From Bacteroidota bacterium (GTDB lineage Bacteria > Bacteroidota > Bacteroidia > Bacteroidales > SKPS01): a stretch of DNA of 64,000 nucleotides. Position 1 is the stretch's first letter; the number at the start of each line of letters is the position of its first letter. Shown here piece by piece: positions 9,070 through 18,311 of the stretch. The DNA is taken from the NCBI GenBank assembly GCA_022709695.1, contig JAKLII010000005.1, forward strand, positions 124,001 to 188,000, written 5' to 3'. The translations under genes were made by a program, and so were the position numbers. The notes below the pieces were generated by a model. It was not told where the DNA came from. It worked only from the letters and a program-made list of their open reading frames with translations, and searched no databases.

Positions 9070-9075
9070 AGAAAA

Positions 9076-10314
9076 GTGCTTGCCGAAAAGCGAAAAATCA
9101 TCAACGACCCGGTACATGGTTTTATTTCCCTGCAGGGCGACCTGGTCTGGAAAATCATCGATTCATTATGGTTCCAGCGGCTTCGTCGCATAAAACAGCT
9201 GGGCCTCACGCATCTGGTTTACCCCGGGGCATTGCATACCCGGTTTCACCATTCCATTGGGGCAGTGCATCTTATGCAGCAGGCCATTGCCGCACTCCGG
9301 ATAAAGGGGGTTGAAATCTCCCGGGAAGAGGAGGAGGGTTCTGTACTGGCAATCCTGTTGCACGATATCGGGCATGGCCCTTTCTCCCATGCACTTGAGT
9401 ATGCCATCGTAAAGGATATCAGCCACGAAACCTTATCGCTCAGGTTTATGCAGGAGCTGAACCGGCAGCACGGCGGCGCCCTGGAAACGGCACTTGCAAT
9501 TTTTGAGGGCAGATACCACCGCACTTTTTTTCATCAGCTGGTTTCAGGGCAGCTGGATGCCGACCGGCTCGACTACCTGAAGCGCGACAGCTTTTTTACA
9601 GGCGTTTCGGAAGGGGTAATTGGCACCGAACGGATCATCAAGATGCTGGACGTACAGGATGACCGGCTTGTGGTGGAAGAGAAGGGGATCTACTCCATCG
9701 AAAAATACCTCCTTGCCCGGCGCCTGATGTACTGGCAGGTGTATCACCATAAAACGGTACTGGCGGCCGACAGCCTTTTAATCCAGATATTGAAACGGGC
9801 AAGGTTCCTGTTTGCCAATGGGGATTCTCTGTTCTCAACCCCGTCGCTCAGGTTTTTTCTGGAGGGTAAGGCAACCGGCTCTGATATGGTGAATAGGGAG
9901 CGCCTTGACCAGTTTGCAGCGCTGGACGATTTCGATGTGATTGCTTCCGTAAAAGTGTGGGCTGGTCATTCCGACAGGGTGCTTGCCACCCTCTCATCCA
10001 TGCTGATGTCCCGGTCACTGTTTAAGTGCCTGATTCAGAATGATCCTTTTTCCGAAGAATTTCATGAAAGGGTCATCCGGAGGGTGCAGCAATGGCTCCC
10101 GGTAAGCGCTGAAGAGGCTGCCTGTTTTGTGCATTCGGATATTACCTCCAACAGTGCCTATTCACCGGATTCAGGTCCTATCCTTATCCAGCTGAAGGAT
10201 GGGACCCTGCGGCAGATGGAAGAGGTTGCTGAACAGCTTAATTTGTCGGGAGAAGCCATCATGCGGGTGAAATATTTTTGCTGTTATCCCAAGGAAATAG
10301 CCGAAGCTGTTTAA
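9076..10314 (+). CDS. HD-domain phosphohydrolase (dNTPase/SAMHD1-like)
   Basis: 412 residues with a GTG start. The N-terminus KIINDPVHGFISL leads into the HD metal site: H in RFHHSIGAVHL, the HD pair in LLHDIGHGPFSHALE, and a later conserved D in QLDADRLDYLKRDSFFTGV. This layout, including LVYPGALHTRFHHS, fits the SAMHD1/dGTPase-like subfamily, whose members hydrolyse dNTPs to deoxynucleoside and triphosphate; the true substrate here is not known. The C-terminal 150 residues are helical and less conserved. The GTG is only 46 bp from the porX start, so the two promoters must overlap. The next gene, lpxD, has its own -7 element. Confidence 0.88.
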   Translation: MLAEKRKIINDPVHGFISLQGDLVWKIIDSLWFQRLRRIKQLGLTHLVYPGALHTRFHHSIGAVHLMQQAIAALRIKGVEISREEEEGSVLAILLHDIGHGPFSHALEYAIVKDISHETLSLRFMQELNRQHGGALETALAIFEGRYHRTFFHQLVSGQLDADRLDYLKRDSFFTGVSEGVIGTERIIKMLDVQDDRLVVEEKGIYSIEKYLLARRLMYWQVYHHKTVLAADSLLIQILKRARFLFANGDSLFSTPSLRFFLEGKATGSDMVNRERLDQFAALDDFDVIASVKVWAGHSDRVLATLSSMLMSRSLFKCLIQNDPFSEEFHERVIRRVQQWLPVSAEEAACFVHSDITSNSAYSPDSGPILIQLKDGTLRQMEEVAEQLNLSGEAIMRVKYFCCYPKEIAEAV

Positions 10315-10367
10315 CGTCAGATGTTTAAACGGTTAGGCATCACCATGGTAACTTCAGGTTAATATTG

Positions 10368-10375
10368 TACTTTTG
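10368..10375 (+). promoter_or_regulatory. -7 element of the lpxD-lpxC/fabZ-lpxA operon
   Basis: TACTTTTG matches TAnnTTTG and is followed by CA; the lpxD ATG is 20 bp downstream. Confidence 0.6.
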
Positions 10376-10395
10376 CACTCCAATCAGAACCTTTT

Positions 10396-11448
10396 ATGAA
10401 GTTCAGTGCAGAACAGATTGCCGGTTTGATTTCCGGAACAATTGAGGGAAATCCGCAGGCAGTAGTGAACACGGTATCAGGAATCGAAACAGCCGAAGAA
10501 GGGTCACTGGCCTTTCTGGCTAATCCGAAATATTTTCCGTTGATTTATGACACAAAGGCTACCATTGTACTGGTATCCAGGGATTTTAAGCCTGAGAAGC
10601 CGGTAAATCCCACTCTGGTGCGTGTGGATGATCCTTATCATGCGTTTGCCGGTTTGCTGGGATATTATCAGAAGATGCAGGAAAACCGGACAGGTATCAG
10701 CCCGTTGGCCTATATCCATCCGGAAGCAGTAGTGGGTCCGGACTGTTACGTGGGCGAGTTTGCCTGGATTGGTGCAGGTTCTGTCCTGGGCAACCGGGTG
10801 AAGGTTTACCCCCAGACTTATGTGGGCGATCAATGCCGGATCGGTGACGAATCCATCCTCTATCCGGGCGTTAAAATATACCATGGATGCCGTATTGGAA
10901 AATCATGCATCCTGCACTCAGGGGTGGTGATCGGTGCTGATGGATTTGGCTTTGCCGTGAATGAAGATCATGCTTATGACAAGGTCCCCCAGATCGGAAA
11001 CGTTGTGATGGGCGACAGGGTTGAAGTGGGTGCCAACACTGCCATCGACAGGTCTACCATGGGCTCCACCCTCATTGGTGCAGGGGTGAAGCTCGATAAC
11101 TTTGTGCAGATTGCACACAATGTGGAAATAGGTGAAAATACTGTGATAGCAGCCCATACCGGTGTATCGGGATCCACAAAAATCGGAAAGAACTGTCTGA
11201 TTGCCGGCCAGGTGGGATTTGTAGGGCATATCAGGGTTGCGGATGGGGTGAAAATCGGTGCACAGAGCGGGGTTTCGGCAGCAGTCTCCGAGGAGGGTAA
11301 AGCCTTGCTGGGTACCCCTGCTGTGGATGCTTCACTACAGAAAAGGATACTGGTATGGATCCGGAAGCTCCCTGAACTGGCCGCCCGGCTCGCTTCTCTT
11401 GAGAGCAGGGTACATAGGATCGAGGATCAGTCAGGTAATTCCTTATGA
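10396..11448 (+). CDS. lpxD: UDP-3-O-(3-hydroxyacyl)glucosamine N-acyltransferase
   Basis: Third step of lipid A synthesis: transfer of a 3-hydroxyacyl chain from acyl-ACP to the glucosamine nitrogen. The 350-residue length is normal. The N-terminal 100 residues are the uridine-binding domain (LAFLANPKYFPLIYDTKATIV). They are followed by many left-handed beta-helix hexapeptides (IGNVVMGDRVEVGANT) with the family signature GADGFGF and the catalytic His in FVQIAHNVEIGENT. The C-terminus is the helical acyl-carrier-protein recognition region. It is first in a tight operon with lpxC-fabZ and lpxA. Confidence 0.96.
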   Translation: MKFSAEQIAGLISGTIEGNPQAVVNTVSGIETAEEGSLAFLANPKYFPLIYDTKATIVLVSRDFKPEKPVNPTLVRVDDPYHAFAGLLGYYQKMQENRTGISPLAYIHPEAVVGPDCYVGEFAWIGAGSVLGNRVKVYPQTYVGDQCRIGDESILYPGVKIYHGCRIGKSCILHSGVVIGADGFGFAVNEDHAYDKVPQIGNVVMGDRVEVGANTAIDRSTMGSTLIGAGVKLDNFVQIAHNVEIGENTVIAAHTGVSGSTKIGKNCLIAGQVGFVGHIRVADGVKIGAQSGVSAAVSEEGKALLGTPAVDASLQKRILVWIRKLPELAARLASLESRVHRIEDQSGNSL

Positions 11449-11475
11449 ACAAGTTGAATGATATTCCAGGATAGT

Positions 11476-12864
11476 ATGAAGCAAACAACGATTCAACAGC
11501 CAGTCTCTATCCGGGGTGCAGGATTGCACAGCGGAGAGCTGGTAACCATGACCTTCAGGCCTGCAGAACAGAATACCGGCGTGGTGTTCCGGAGGGTTGA
11601 CCTTGCGGGCGAACCCACGGTTAAAGCTGAAGTATCAAATGTGGTGGACACAGCCAGGGGCACCACCATTGAAAAGAACGGTGCAAGGGTGATGACCATT
11701 GAACATGCCATGGCAGCATTGGCGGGCCTGGGTATCGACAACGTGATCGTTGACATCGATGGCGCGGAACCACCCATTCTGGATGGCAGTGCCATGCCAT
11801 TTGTGGAACTCCTCTCAGGCGCCGGGTGCGAAAAGCTTGAAGCCGACCGGCAATACATTGAACTGGGAGAGGTAATCACCTACAACTCCGATGACCGTAA
11901 AACCGAATTCATAGCCATCCCATCTGACCATTTCCACCTTTCGGTGATGATCGATTATGAAACAGAGGTGCTGGGCACCCAATATGCAGAGCTTTATAAC
12001 ATCCATAAGTTCAGGGAGGAGATTGCACCTTGCCGAACATTTGTATTTGTGCATGAACTCGAATATCTGCTTGAGAACAACTTGGTGAAAGGCGGGGATA
12101 TCAGCAATGCCATTGTTTTTGTGGAAAAGATCATCCCTGATGAGACCCTGAAAAAGCTGGCAAAAGTCTTCAACAGACCCGATGTGAAGGTGCTGAAGCA
12201 GGGGATTCTTGACAATGTGGAGCTGAAATTCAACAATGAACCTGCCCGGCACAAACTGCTGGATGTAATTGGTGACCTCGCCCTTCTTGGCGCTCCCCTT
12301 AAAGCCCATGTGATTGCCAAGCGCCCCGGCCATCTGGCCAACACCCGCTTTGCTGCTCAGATCGAAAAGCACCACCACGACAGGATAGCCAGAACCGGTC
12401 CGCCGCAGGTTGACCTGAATGGCGAACACCTGTACAATATCCAGCAGATCATGAATATCCTGCCGCACAGGCCTCCCTTCCTGCTGGTGGATAAAATCAT
12501 AGAGATGTCGGATACCCATGTGATCGGCATGAAGAATGTGACTATGAACGAACCGTTCTTTGTGGGCCACTTCCCCTCAGAACCGGTAATGCCCGGTGTG
12601 CTTCAGATCGAAGCCCTGGCTCAGGTGGGAGGCATCCTGGCGCTGTCAACGGTGCCCGATCCGGAGAACTACGTTACCTATTTTCTGAAAGTGGACAATG
12701 TAAAATGGAGGCATAAAGTGGTTCCCGGCGATACGCTGATCTTTAAAAATGTATTGCTTGAACCCATCCGGCGGGGTATCTGCCAGATGCAGGGAGAAGC
12801 TTATGTTGGCAATAAACTGGTGATGGAAGCCACGATGATGGCACAGATCGTTAAACAGAAGTAA
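11476..12864 (+). CDS. lpxC-fabZ: Bifunctional UDP-3-O-acyl-GlcNAc deacetylase / 3-hydroxyacyl-ACP dehydratase
   Basis: 462-residue fusion. Residues 1-300 are LpxC, the zinc deacetylase that commits UDP-3-O-acyl-GlcNAc to lipid A: GLHSG, the catalytic EHAMAALAGLGIDN, zinc ligands in RHKLLDVIGDLALLG, and RPGHLANTRF. Residues about 315-462 are FabZ, the hot-dog dehydratase of fatty acid synthesis, with active-site His in GHFPSEPVMPGVLQIEALAQ. This fusion is well known in Bacteroidota. An in-frame ATG at 11458 exists, but 11476 (MKQTTIQQPVSI) fits the family start. The enzyme competes at the 3-hydroxyacyl-ACP branch point between lipid A and phospholipid. Confidence 0.96.
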   Translation: MKQTTIQQPVSIRGAGLHSGELVTMTFRPAEQNTGVVFRRVDLAGEPTVKAEVSNVVDTARGTTIEKNGARVMTIEHAMAALAGLGIDNVIVDIDGAEPPILDGSAMPFVELLSGAGCEKLEADRQYIELGEVITYNSDDRKTEFIAIPSDHFHLSVMIDYETEVLGTQYAELYNIHKFREEIAPCRTFVFVHELEYLLENNLVKGGDISNAIVFVEKIIPDETLKKLAKVFNRPDVKVLKQGILDNVELKFNNEPARHKLLDVIGDLALLGAPLKAHVIAKRPGHLANTRFAAQIEKHHHDRIARTGPPQVDLNGEHLYNIQQIMNILPHRPPFLLVDKIIEMSDTHVIGMKNVTMNEPFFVGHFPSEPVMPGVLQIEALAQVGGILALSTVPDPENYVTYFLKVDNVKWRHKVVPGDTLIFKNVLLEPIRRGICQMQGEAYVGNKLVMEATMMAQIVKQK

Positions 12865-12869
12865 ACCCC

Positions 12870-13673
12870 ATGAACCAACCCCTTTCGTATGTGCATCCGC
12901 AGGCAAGGATCGCGGAGAATACTGTGATAGAGCCTTTTTCAGTCATCCATAAAAACGTGGAGGTGGATGAAGGGACCTGGATCGGATCCAATGTAACCAT
13001 TATGTCGGGTGCCCGAATCGGGAAGAACTGCAAGATTTTTCCGGGAACTGTCATCAGCGCGGTGCCCCAGGATCTCAAATTTGCCGGAGAGGATACCATT
13101 GTGCGCATTGGTGACAACAACGTGATCAGGGAGTGTGTGACCATTAACCGTGGAACCCGCGCCAGCAACGAAACGGTGATCGGAAACAACAACCTGATCA
13201 TGGCGTACGTGCATATCGCCCACGACTGTGTGGTTGGAGACAACTGTATCATTGCCAATGCAGTATCACTGGCCGGCCATATCGATATCGACGATTACGC
13301 CATTGTGGGGGGGATGTCGGCAGTGCACCAGTTTGTAAGGATCGGCAAGCACTCCATGATCAGTGGCGGTTCCCTTGTGCGGAAAGATGTGCCTCCCTAT
13401 GTAAAAGCCGCAAGGGAGCCCCTTTCGTATGTTGGGGTGAACTCCATAGGACTTCGGCGCAGGGGTTTCTCCTCAGAACAAATTGCTGAAATCCAGGAGA
13501 TTTACAGGGTTATGTATATGCGCAACAAAAATGTAAGCCAGGCCATGCGCATCATTGAAGCTGAGCTGAGAGCCACAGCCGAACGGGATGAAATCCTGTC
13601 CTTCATCAATAATTCCAAGCGGGGAATCATGAAGGGCTATACCCGAAATCAGCAGAACGGCAACGCATACTGA
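12870..13673 (+). CDS. lpxA: UDP-N-acetylglucosamine acyltransferase
   Basis: First step of lipid A synthesis: 3-O-acylation of UDP-GlcNAc by 3-hydroxyacyl-ACP. It is 267 residues. The left-handed beta-helix hexapeptide repeats run from HPQARIAENTVIEPFSVI onward, the catalytic His lies in YVHIAHDCVVGDNC, and the family block GGMSAVHQFVRIGKHSMISGGS is present. The C-terminal helical region (RRRGFSSEQIAEIQEIYRVMY) packs against acyl-ACP in known structures. It starts 5 bp after the lpxC-fabZ stop, so the three genes are one transcript. Confidence 0.96.
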   Translation: MNQPLSYVHPQARIAENTVIEPFSVIHKNVEVDEGTWIGSNVTIMSGARIGKNCKIFPGTVISAVPQDLKFAGEDTIVRIGDNNVIRECVTINRGTRASNETVIGNNNLIMAYVHIAHDCVVGDNCIIANAVSLAGHIDIDDYAIVGGMSAVHQFVRIGKHSMISGGSLVRKDVPPYVKAAREPLSYVGVNSIGLRRRGFSSEQIAEIQEIYRVMYMRNKNVSQAMRIIEAELRATAERDEILSFINNSKRGIMKGYTRNQQNGNAY

Positions 13674-13677
13674 AGTA

Positions 13678-14622
13678 TCAGGGCTTCCACAATTTCCCCT
13701 GCCAGGTGTTTCTTTCCAGCAGCCCCTTTTCGATGCGGGCTACCACCGTTTCATTCCGCACCATTCCCCAACCCGGTGTGACCTGATAGCGTGGAGGTGC
13801 TTCACCGGCAAACCTTTCCACCACAAAGGCAGGATTCAATCGTTCGAGAAACCGGATGATGAAATCGGTATATTCTTCATAACCAAATAGCTGAAAGGAT
13901 TCCGGGTGGTCCTGATACATCTGTTCGAAGCGGGTTCCCTTCAGGATCTGCAGCTGGTGGAATTTCACAGTTTGAAGGGGTAGCCGGGAAATCACTGATG
14001 CGCTGTCCACCATCATTTGCCGTGTCTCACCAGGCAGCCCGAAGATGAAATGGGCGCCTGTACTAAGTTGAAAGGATGCTGCAGCTTCGAGGGCACTCCG
14101 GGCCGTGGCAAAATCGTGACCGCGATTCACCAGGGCAAGGGTTTCATCATACACCGATTCAATCCCGAATTCAACATGGATGTAAGCCTTTTCCGACAGC
14201 TCCCTCAGGAGCTCCAGTACCTCCCGGCTGATACAATCCGGACGTGTCCCGATCACCAGCCCCATCACCCCGGGGCAGGCAAGGGCTTCCCGGTACAGCC
14301 GTTCAAGCTTTCCGGTGTCACCATACGTATTTGAATACGCCTGGAAATAGGCCAGATAGGAAACGGCCCTTTTATACCGCCATCTGTGAAAGGAGATCCC
14401 TTCTTCTATTTGCCGGCTCACCGGCATTTCCGGCCGGCAGTAGGATGGGTTAAACCCGTCGTTGTTGCAGAAGTGACAGCCTCCGGTTCCTTTGGTACCA
14501 TCACGGTTGGGGCAGGTGAAACCGGCATCGATGGTCACCTTCTGCACCCTTGATCCGAATTTCTCCCGGAAATACCGGTTATAGGAATTGTATGGCCGGC
14601 TGTCGCCCCAGGGGTAGGTCAT
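13678..14622 (-). CDS. TIGR01212-family radical SAM protein (YhcC-like)
   Basis: About 314 residues from the start chosen (ATG, complement 14620-14622, MTYPWGDSRPYNSYNRYF); the longer open frame would overlap the transporter gene. The iron-sulfur site uses the family's spaced cysteines in FTCPNRDGTKGTGGCHFC, followed by NNDGFNPSY. Later family blocks are YFQAYSNTYG, IGTRPDCIS, EFGIESV and HFIFGLPGET. The E. coli homologue YhcC has no firmly assigned reaction. It ends only 4 bp from the lpxA stop (convergent) and follows the POT transporter on the same strand. Confidence 0.9.
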   Translation of the reverse strand: MTYPWGDSRPYNSYNRYFREKFGSRVQKVTIDAGFTCPNRDGTKGTGGCHFCNNDGFNPSYCRPEMPVSRQIEEGISFHRWRYKRAVSYLAYFQAYSNTYGDTGKLERLYREALACPGVMGLVIGTRPDCISREVLELLRELSEKAYIHVEFGIESVYDETLALVNRGHDFATARSALEAAASFQLSTGAHFIFGLPGETRQMMVDSASVISRLPLQTVKFHQLQILKGTRFEQMYQDHPESFQLFGYEEYTDFIIRFLERLNPAFVVERFAGEAPPRYQVTPGWGMVRNETVVARIEKGLLERNTWQGKLWKP

Positions 14623-14689
14623 GGGGTAAAGGTAAAGAAAAAAGGCTGCCCCAAAATAGAGCAGCCTCTTTAAGAAGTTACTTTGAAGA

Positions 14690-16222
14690 CTATTTTGCAA
14701 CCCTTTCAAGCCATTTTAACATAAATAACATCGTTCCCATTGAGAGAAGACAGGCTACAACAAATACAGACCAGGTCATCCAAATCGGAACGTTTCCATA
14801 AAGAATTGCACCGATGAAAAGCAATTGGTTCCCGATGGCGGTAGCACCCAGCCATCCCCCTTGCATAATCCCCTGAAGATGAGGAGGAGCCACCTTTGAA
14901 ACGAAGGAAATTCCTAACGGACTGATAAATAATTCTGCAACAGTTAGGATGAAGTAAGTTCCAATCAGGAGCCATGGAGTTACACGTTGAACGCTGCTAA
15001 GGCCCCCCATTGCGTCAACTTCAGATTTCATCGGAACGGTAAAAGATCCAATAGCCATCACAATGTACGCTAAGGCGGCAATGAGCATACCGATAGCTAT
15101 TTTCTTGGGGGTTGAAGGCTCAATGTTTTTTGACCTGAGCCAGCCAAATATTCCCATAATTATTGGGGTAAGCAGAACAATGAATAATGGATTGATAGAC
15201 TGGAATATCTCAGCCCCCTGAATTTTGACAAACCCAAGGTTGATGATGATCCCACTGAGGTCTGTGTAGTCTTTTGCAAAGTAAGTAAGGGTAAGGCCGT
15301 TCTGATGAAAAGAGAACCAGAAGAAAATCACAACACCAAAGACGGCAAATAATGCATAAAGCCTTTGTTTGATCTCTTTAGCATCCATTTCAATAACAGA
15401 ACTGTCTGTTGCTGATTTTTTTGATTTAATTGCGGGATTTGGGAATTTCTTTTTATTGGCAAGATATATAATGATCGAAACCAGCATTGCAAGCATAGAA
15501 ATACCAAAGGCATAATGAAACCCTGTAGTAAACACATTTACATAGTCATTTGCAAAGGCAGTAATATTTGCAACGGGGCCACCGGTAACTTCGGTTGCCA
15601 GTTCAGTTAGTCTTGCTGAGGCCTCTGGTGTGATAGTCTGATTGATATGAGCATGGCAAAGCTCTGGTAAATTGGGGTCATACTGATATCCGAATTTTGC
15701 AAGCCATCCGTTACGCATCCCAACAGCCATCAAAGGAGCAAACAAAGCGCCCACATTGATGAACATATAGAAAAGAGAAAACCCTGAATCACGCATTTTA
15801 CTGAATGTAGGGTTATCGTACATCTGACCAACCAGTGCCTGTAAGTTTCCTTTGAACAAACCATTCCCAAAAGCAATAGTGAAGAGTCCAAAGCAAGAGA
15901 TGATCAGAAACAATGTCTTATTAGGTACGGGTGTTGGTGATGGAATAGCAATCATTACATACCCCAATGCCATTACGATCAGCCCAATGAGAATGGTTCC
16001 CTTGTAGTTTCTTGTGCGATCGGCGATGAGTCCACCGACAAATGCAAGGATGTAAATTGAGAAGTAGAAAATAGAATAGATCAACCCTGCATGAGTACCA
16101 TTTAAGCCGAATTTGGCCTGAAGAAACAATACTAAAATGGCCATCATGGTATAGAAACCAAAGCGTTCTCCCATGTTGGCCAAAGCAGCGGCAATAAGTC
16201 CTTTAGGATGATTTTTAAACAT
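14690..16222 (-). CDS. POT/PTR-family proton-dependent oligopeptide transporter
   Basis: 510 residues in the inner membrane with 12 or more hydrophobic segments. The N-terminal ANMGERFGFYTMMAILVLFL contains the ERFxFY motif that identifies the POT family and couples proton movement; a GG-IAD loop (AFVGGLIADRTRNYKG) follows TM2. A long loop near the middle (residues about 180-215, NITAFANDYVN) separates the two bundles. It probably imports di- and tripeptides, which would suit an organism that secretes C10 and C25 proteases, though that link is inference. A canonically spaced promoter lies just upstream. Confidence 0.93.
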   Translation of the reverse strand: MFKNHPKGLIAAALANMGERFGFYTMMAILVLFLQAKFGLNGTHAGLIYSIFYFSIYILAFVGGLIADRTRNYKGTILIGLIVMALGYVMIAIPSPTPVPNKTLFLIISCFGLFTIAFGNGLFKGNLQALVGQMYDNPTFSKMRDSGFSLFYMFINVGALFAPLMAVGMRNGWLAKFGYQYDPNLPELCHAHINQTITPEASARLTELATEVTGGPVANITAFANDYVNVFTTGFHYAFGISMLAMLVSIIIYLANKKKFPNPAIKSKKSATDSSVIEMDAKEIKQRLYALFAVFGVVIFFWFSFHQNGLTLTYFAKDYTDLSGIIINLGFVKIQGAEIFQSINPLFIVLLTPIIMGIFGWLRSKNIEPSTPKKIAIGMLIAALAYIVMAIGSFTVPMKSEVDAMGGLSSVQRVTPWLLIGTYFILTVAELFISPLGISFVSKVAPPHLQGIMQGGWLGATAIGNQLLFIGAILYGNVPIWMTWSVFVVACLLSMGTMLFMLKWLERVAK

Positions 16223-16279
16223 AACTGTTGTTTTTGGTTAGTGAATATGATTGAATTAACGTCATTTTTCAGGCGCGTA

Positions 16280-16310
16280 CAAAAATAAACAAATAAATTT
16301 TTTGTGCAAT
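16280..16310 (-). promoter_or_regulatory. Promoter of the POT transporter gene
   Basis: On the minus strand the -33-like ATTG (complement of 16307-16310) is followed after 19 bp by TATTTTTG (complement of 16280-16287), matching both the sequence and the spacing of Bacteroidota promoters. The leader is about 50 nt. Confidence 0.65.
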
Positions 16311-16316
16311 ACTTGT

Positions 16317-18311
16317 TTAAATCGTCAGCTGCATCTGGCAGCTGATATCAAAGGTTCTGGATGGCAGTTTGCTGCTTCCCGGTTTCAGATTTTCAGAAAA
16401 TCCCCCCTTAAGCCAAACCTGTAATGAACGGCGGTATTTCCACCGCATCATAAGGTAAGTACGTGATCCGGTTCCGTAGGGCATTGCCATACCATAGGCT
16501 CCGGGTGCCTCATGTTCGGACAGGTACATCCGCAGGTCGTAGTGGTCGACTTTCCATACCATTTGCCTGAGGATGATCCGGTACTTGCCGCCCCGGTCCT
16601 GCCAGATGAGATCGGCTGCAATCATGCGGCCATCCAGGTGCTGCAGGGAGGGCCTTCGCTTGTAATCGATCCTGCAGCCAAAGCGGAGAAGATCCGTTAC
16701 CTGAACCGCCATTTTTCCGGTTATCCCAAACGATTCCACTGGTAATACCTTTCCGTTGGAATCATCCACCGGCGGCAGGGTCAGGCCGCTTTCAAGATAG
16801 CTTTCACAGGTGATACGCAATAGCCAGCTCAGTTGAATGTCATCGGACGCGTATTGTAAGCTGAACTGCTGCCCGGTTTTTCCTTTTCCGGGTGCATCTG
16901 TAGTAGATAAAAGCTGATAAAAATCGGATCTCAGCTTCAGGGAGGCACCATATCTGGGGGTGTACAGTACAGTGAACCCTGTCCCTTTTTCTCCGGTAAC
17001 ATTGGTTCCGCGACCGGGCGCTGAGGCATACAGGGCATGGTAACCCGGTTCGTACAGCCTGCTGCTGATCCAAAGGGTGGTCTTATCTCCCGCTTTCACA
17101 ACAGCAATGCCCAGCCATGCGTGCTTCCTGCCATCGCACGAAGCCTCAGCGGAAACCCCCAGCCAACGGTTGTACCAACCTATATCGAGGGAGATCCCCT
17201 GCTGCCGGTTTCCCCTGAAAGAATACCGGTTGGCAAAATTTTCTGCCGGTTCCACCGGGGCGTCAAACCTGAGATACAGGGCATTTGCACTTATTACCAG
17301 TGATTTATGGACAAACCTGATTCTTCCGCCCAGGGCGGCCTGTTGCAGGGCATGCCGGTCGGTGATTTCTCCGGGCGTGCTGTGAAGCCCCGTACTTTGT
17401 ATCGAGCTCACTGCCAGTGGTTCAAGGCGGATGCTGTCGTATTGGGTAATGTTTGCATCCAAACTGCGATACGATGCGAACACGCTCAGCATCAGTGGCT
17501 TGCGGCGTATTTCCGCTGCCACGCCCCGGAAGAAAAGGTATTCATCCCAGGAGGTATGGGGTTTAATGATCCTGTGATCATGCGGATGATAGGAGAGGGA
17601 CAGGTCGTTTCCGGCACTGAACGACTGGTTGCACAAAAGGCCGTTCCCCATCCGGATGCGATAGTCGCCCAGCACCACCTGCCGCACCCATCCGGTTCCC
17701 CGGAAGGCTGCATATCCTGAATAAAAGTCGAACCCTTCAGGTCGCAAATTTCCGCCGAACGGCTCCCCGGCGTCTTTTTCCGCCTTAAAACCGGCGGTCC
17801 AGTTTCCGTAAGAGGCCCTGTAACGCAATGCCAGCTTCCAGGGCTGTCCGACAGAATTATCGGTGGTGGCAGCGGGTGACGATTTTTTCAGTGCCCACCG
17901 CCCGGAAATTTCCTGCGTGAGCCGCCTGTTGGGAGGGGCCTCAAATGTAAGCAGCGGCGCCAGGGCTGCCACCATGCTGCGGGTGGCTCCCGGCACCGAC
18001 AAAAGCTCAAATACCGATACAAAATATCCGAAAGAATCCCGGAAAGCCACAATGGAATCGGCGAACCAGGGTTCCATCCCCGGAATCAGCATCAGCTCCT
18101 CTCTCCCCGCCTGGTTGATGGATACCGTAACATAATTGGCCATGAGCGCTTCTGATCTCCGCTCAGCCTCCTCCTCAGAGCTCACCTCTTCTTCCTGCTC
18201 GAGGGGTAGAACCTCTTCAGGCGTCTGGGCATCAAGCCGTTGCATTATGGAAGAAAAGAGTAAAAAACATATCGGCAATATGGACCTGAAAAGCGATACG
18301 AACCGTCTCAT
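16317..18311 (-). CDS. Helix-hairpin-helix domain exported protein with large beta-rich C-terminus
   Basis: 664 residues with a signal peptide (RSILPICFLLFSSIMQRLDA). After a Glu-rich linker, residues about 62-107 form a ComEA-like helix-hairpin-helix region (SINQAGREELMLIPGMEP, AFRDSFGYFVSVFELLSVPG), a fold that usually binds DNA non-specifically. The remaining 550 residues show alternating aromatic and polar strands (LALRYRASYGNWTAGFKAE) like an outer-membrane beta-barrel. Such HhH proteins recur in Bacteroidota without an assigned function. The start codon overlaps the stop of the upstream gene by 4 bp (ATGA), so the two are translationally coupled. Confidence 0.78.
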   Translation of the reverse strand: MRRFVSLFRSILPICFLLFSSIMQRLDAQTPEEVLPLEQEEEVSSEEEAERRSEALMANYVTVSINQAGREELMLIPGMEPWFADSIVAFRDSFGYFVSVFELLSVPGATRSMVAALAPLLTFEAPPNRRLTQEISGRWALKKSSPAATTDNSVGQPWKLALRYRASYGNWTAGFKAEKDAGEPFGGNLRPEGFDFYSGYAAFRGTGWVRQVVLGDYRIRMGNGLLCNQSFSAGNDLSLSYHPHDHRIIKPHTSWDEYLFFRGVAAEIRRKPLMLSVFASYRSLDANITQYDSIRLEPLAVSSIQSTGLHSTPGEITDRHALQQAALGGRIRFVHKSLVISANALYLRFDAPVEPAENFANRYSFRGNRQQGISLDIGWYNRWLGVSAEASCDGRKHAWLGIAVVKAGDKTTLWISSRLYEPGYHALYASAPGRGTNVTGEKGTGFTVLYTPRYGASLKLRSDFYQLLSTTDAPGKGKTGQQFSLQYASDDIQLSWLLRITCESYLESGLTLPPVDDSNGKVLPVESFGITGKMAVQVTDLLRFGCRIDYKRRPSLQHLDGRMIAADLIWQDRGGKYRIILRQMVWKVDHYDLRMYLSEHEAPGAYGMAMPYGTGSRTYLMMRWKYRRSLQVWLKGGFSENLKPGSSKLPSRTFDISCQMQLTI

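Noticed and set aside
11458-11475. An earlier ATG for lpxC-fabZ
   Set aside because: The six extra residues do not match the family N-terminus; 11476 does.
11815-12570. A 251-codon minus-strand frame within lpxC-fabZ
   Set aside because: Antisense shadow of a well-conserved gene.
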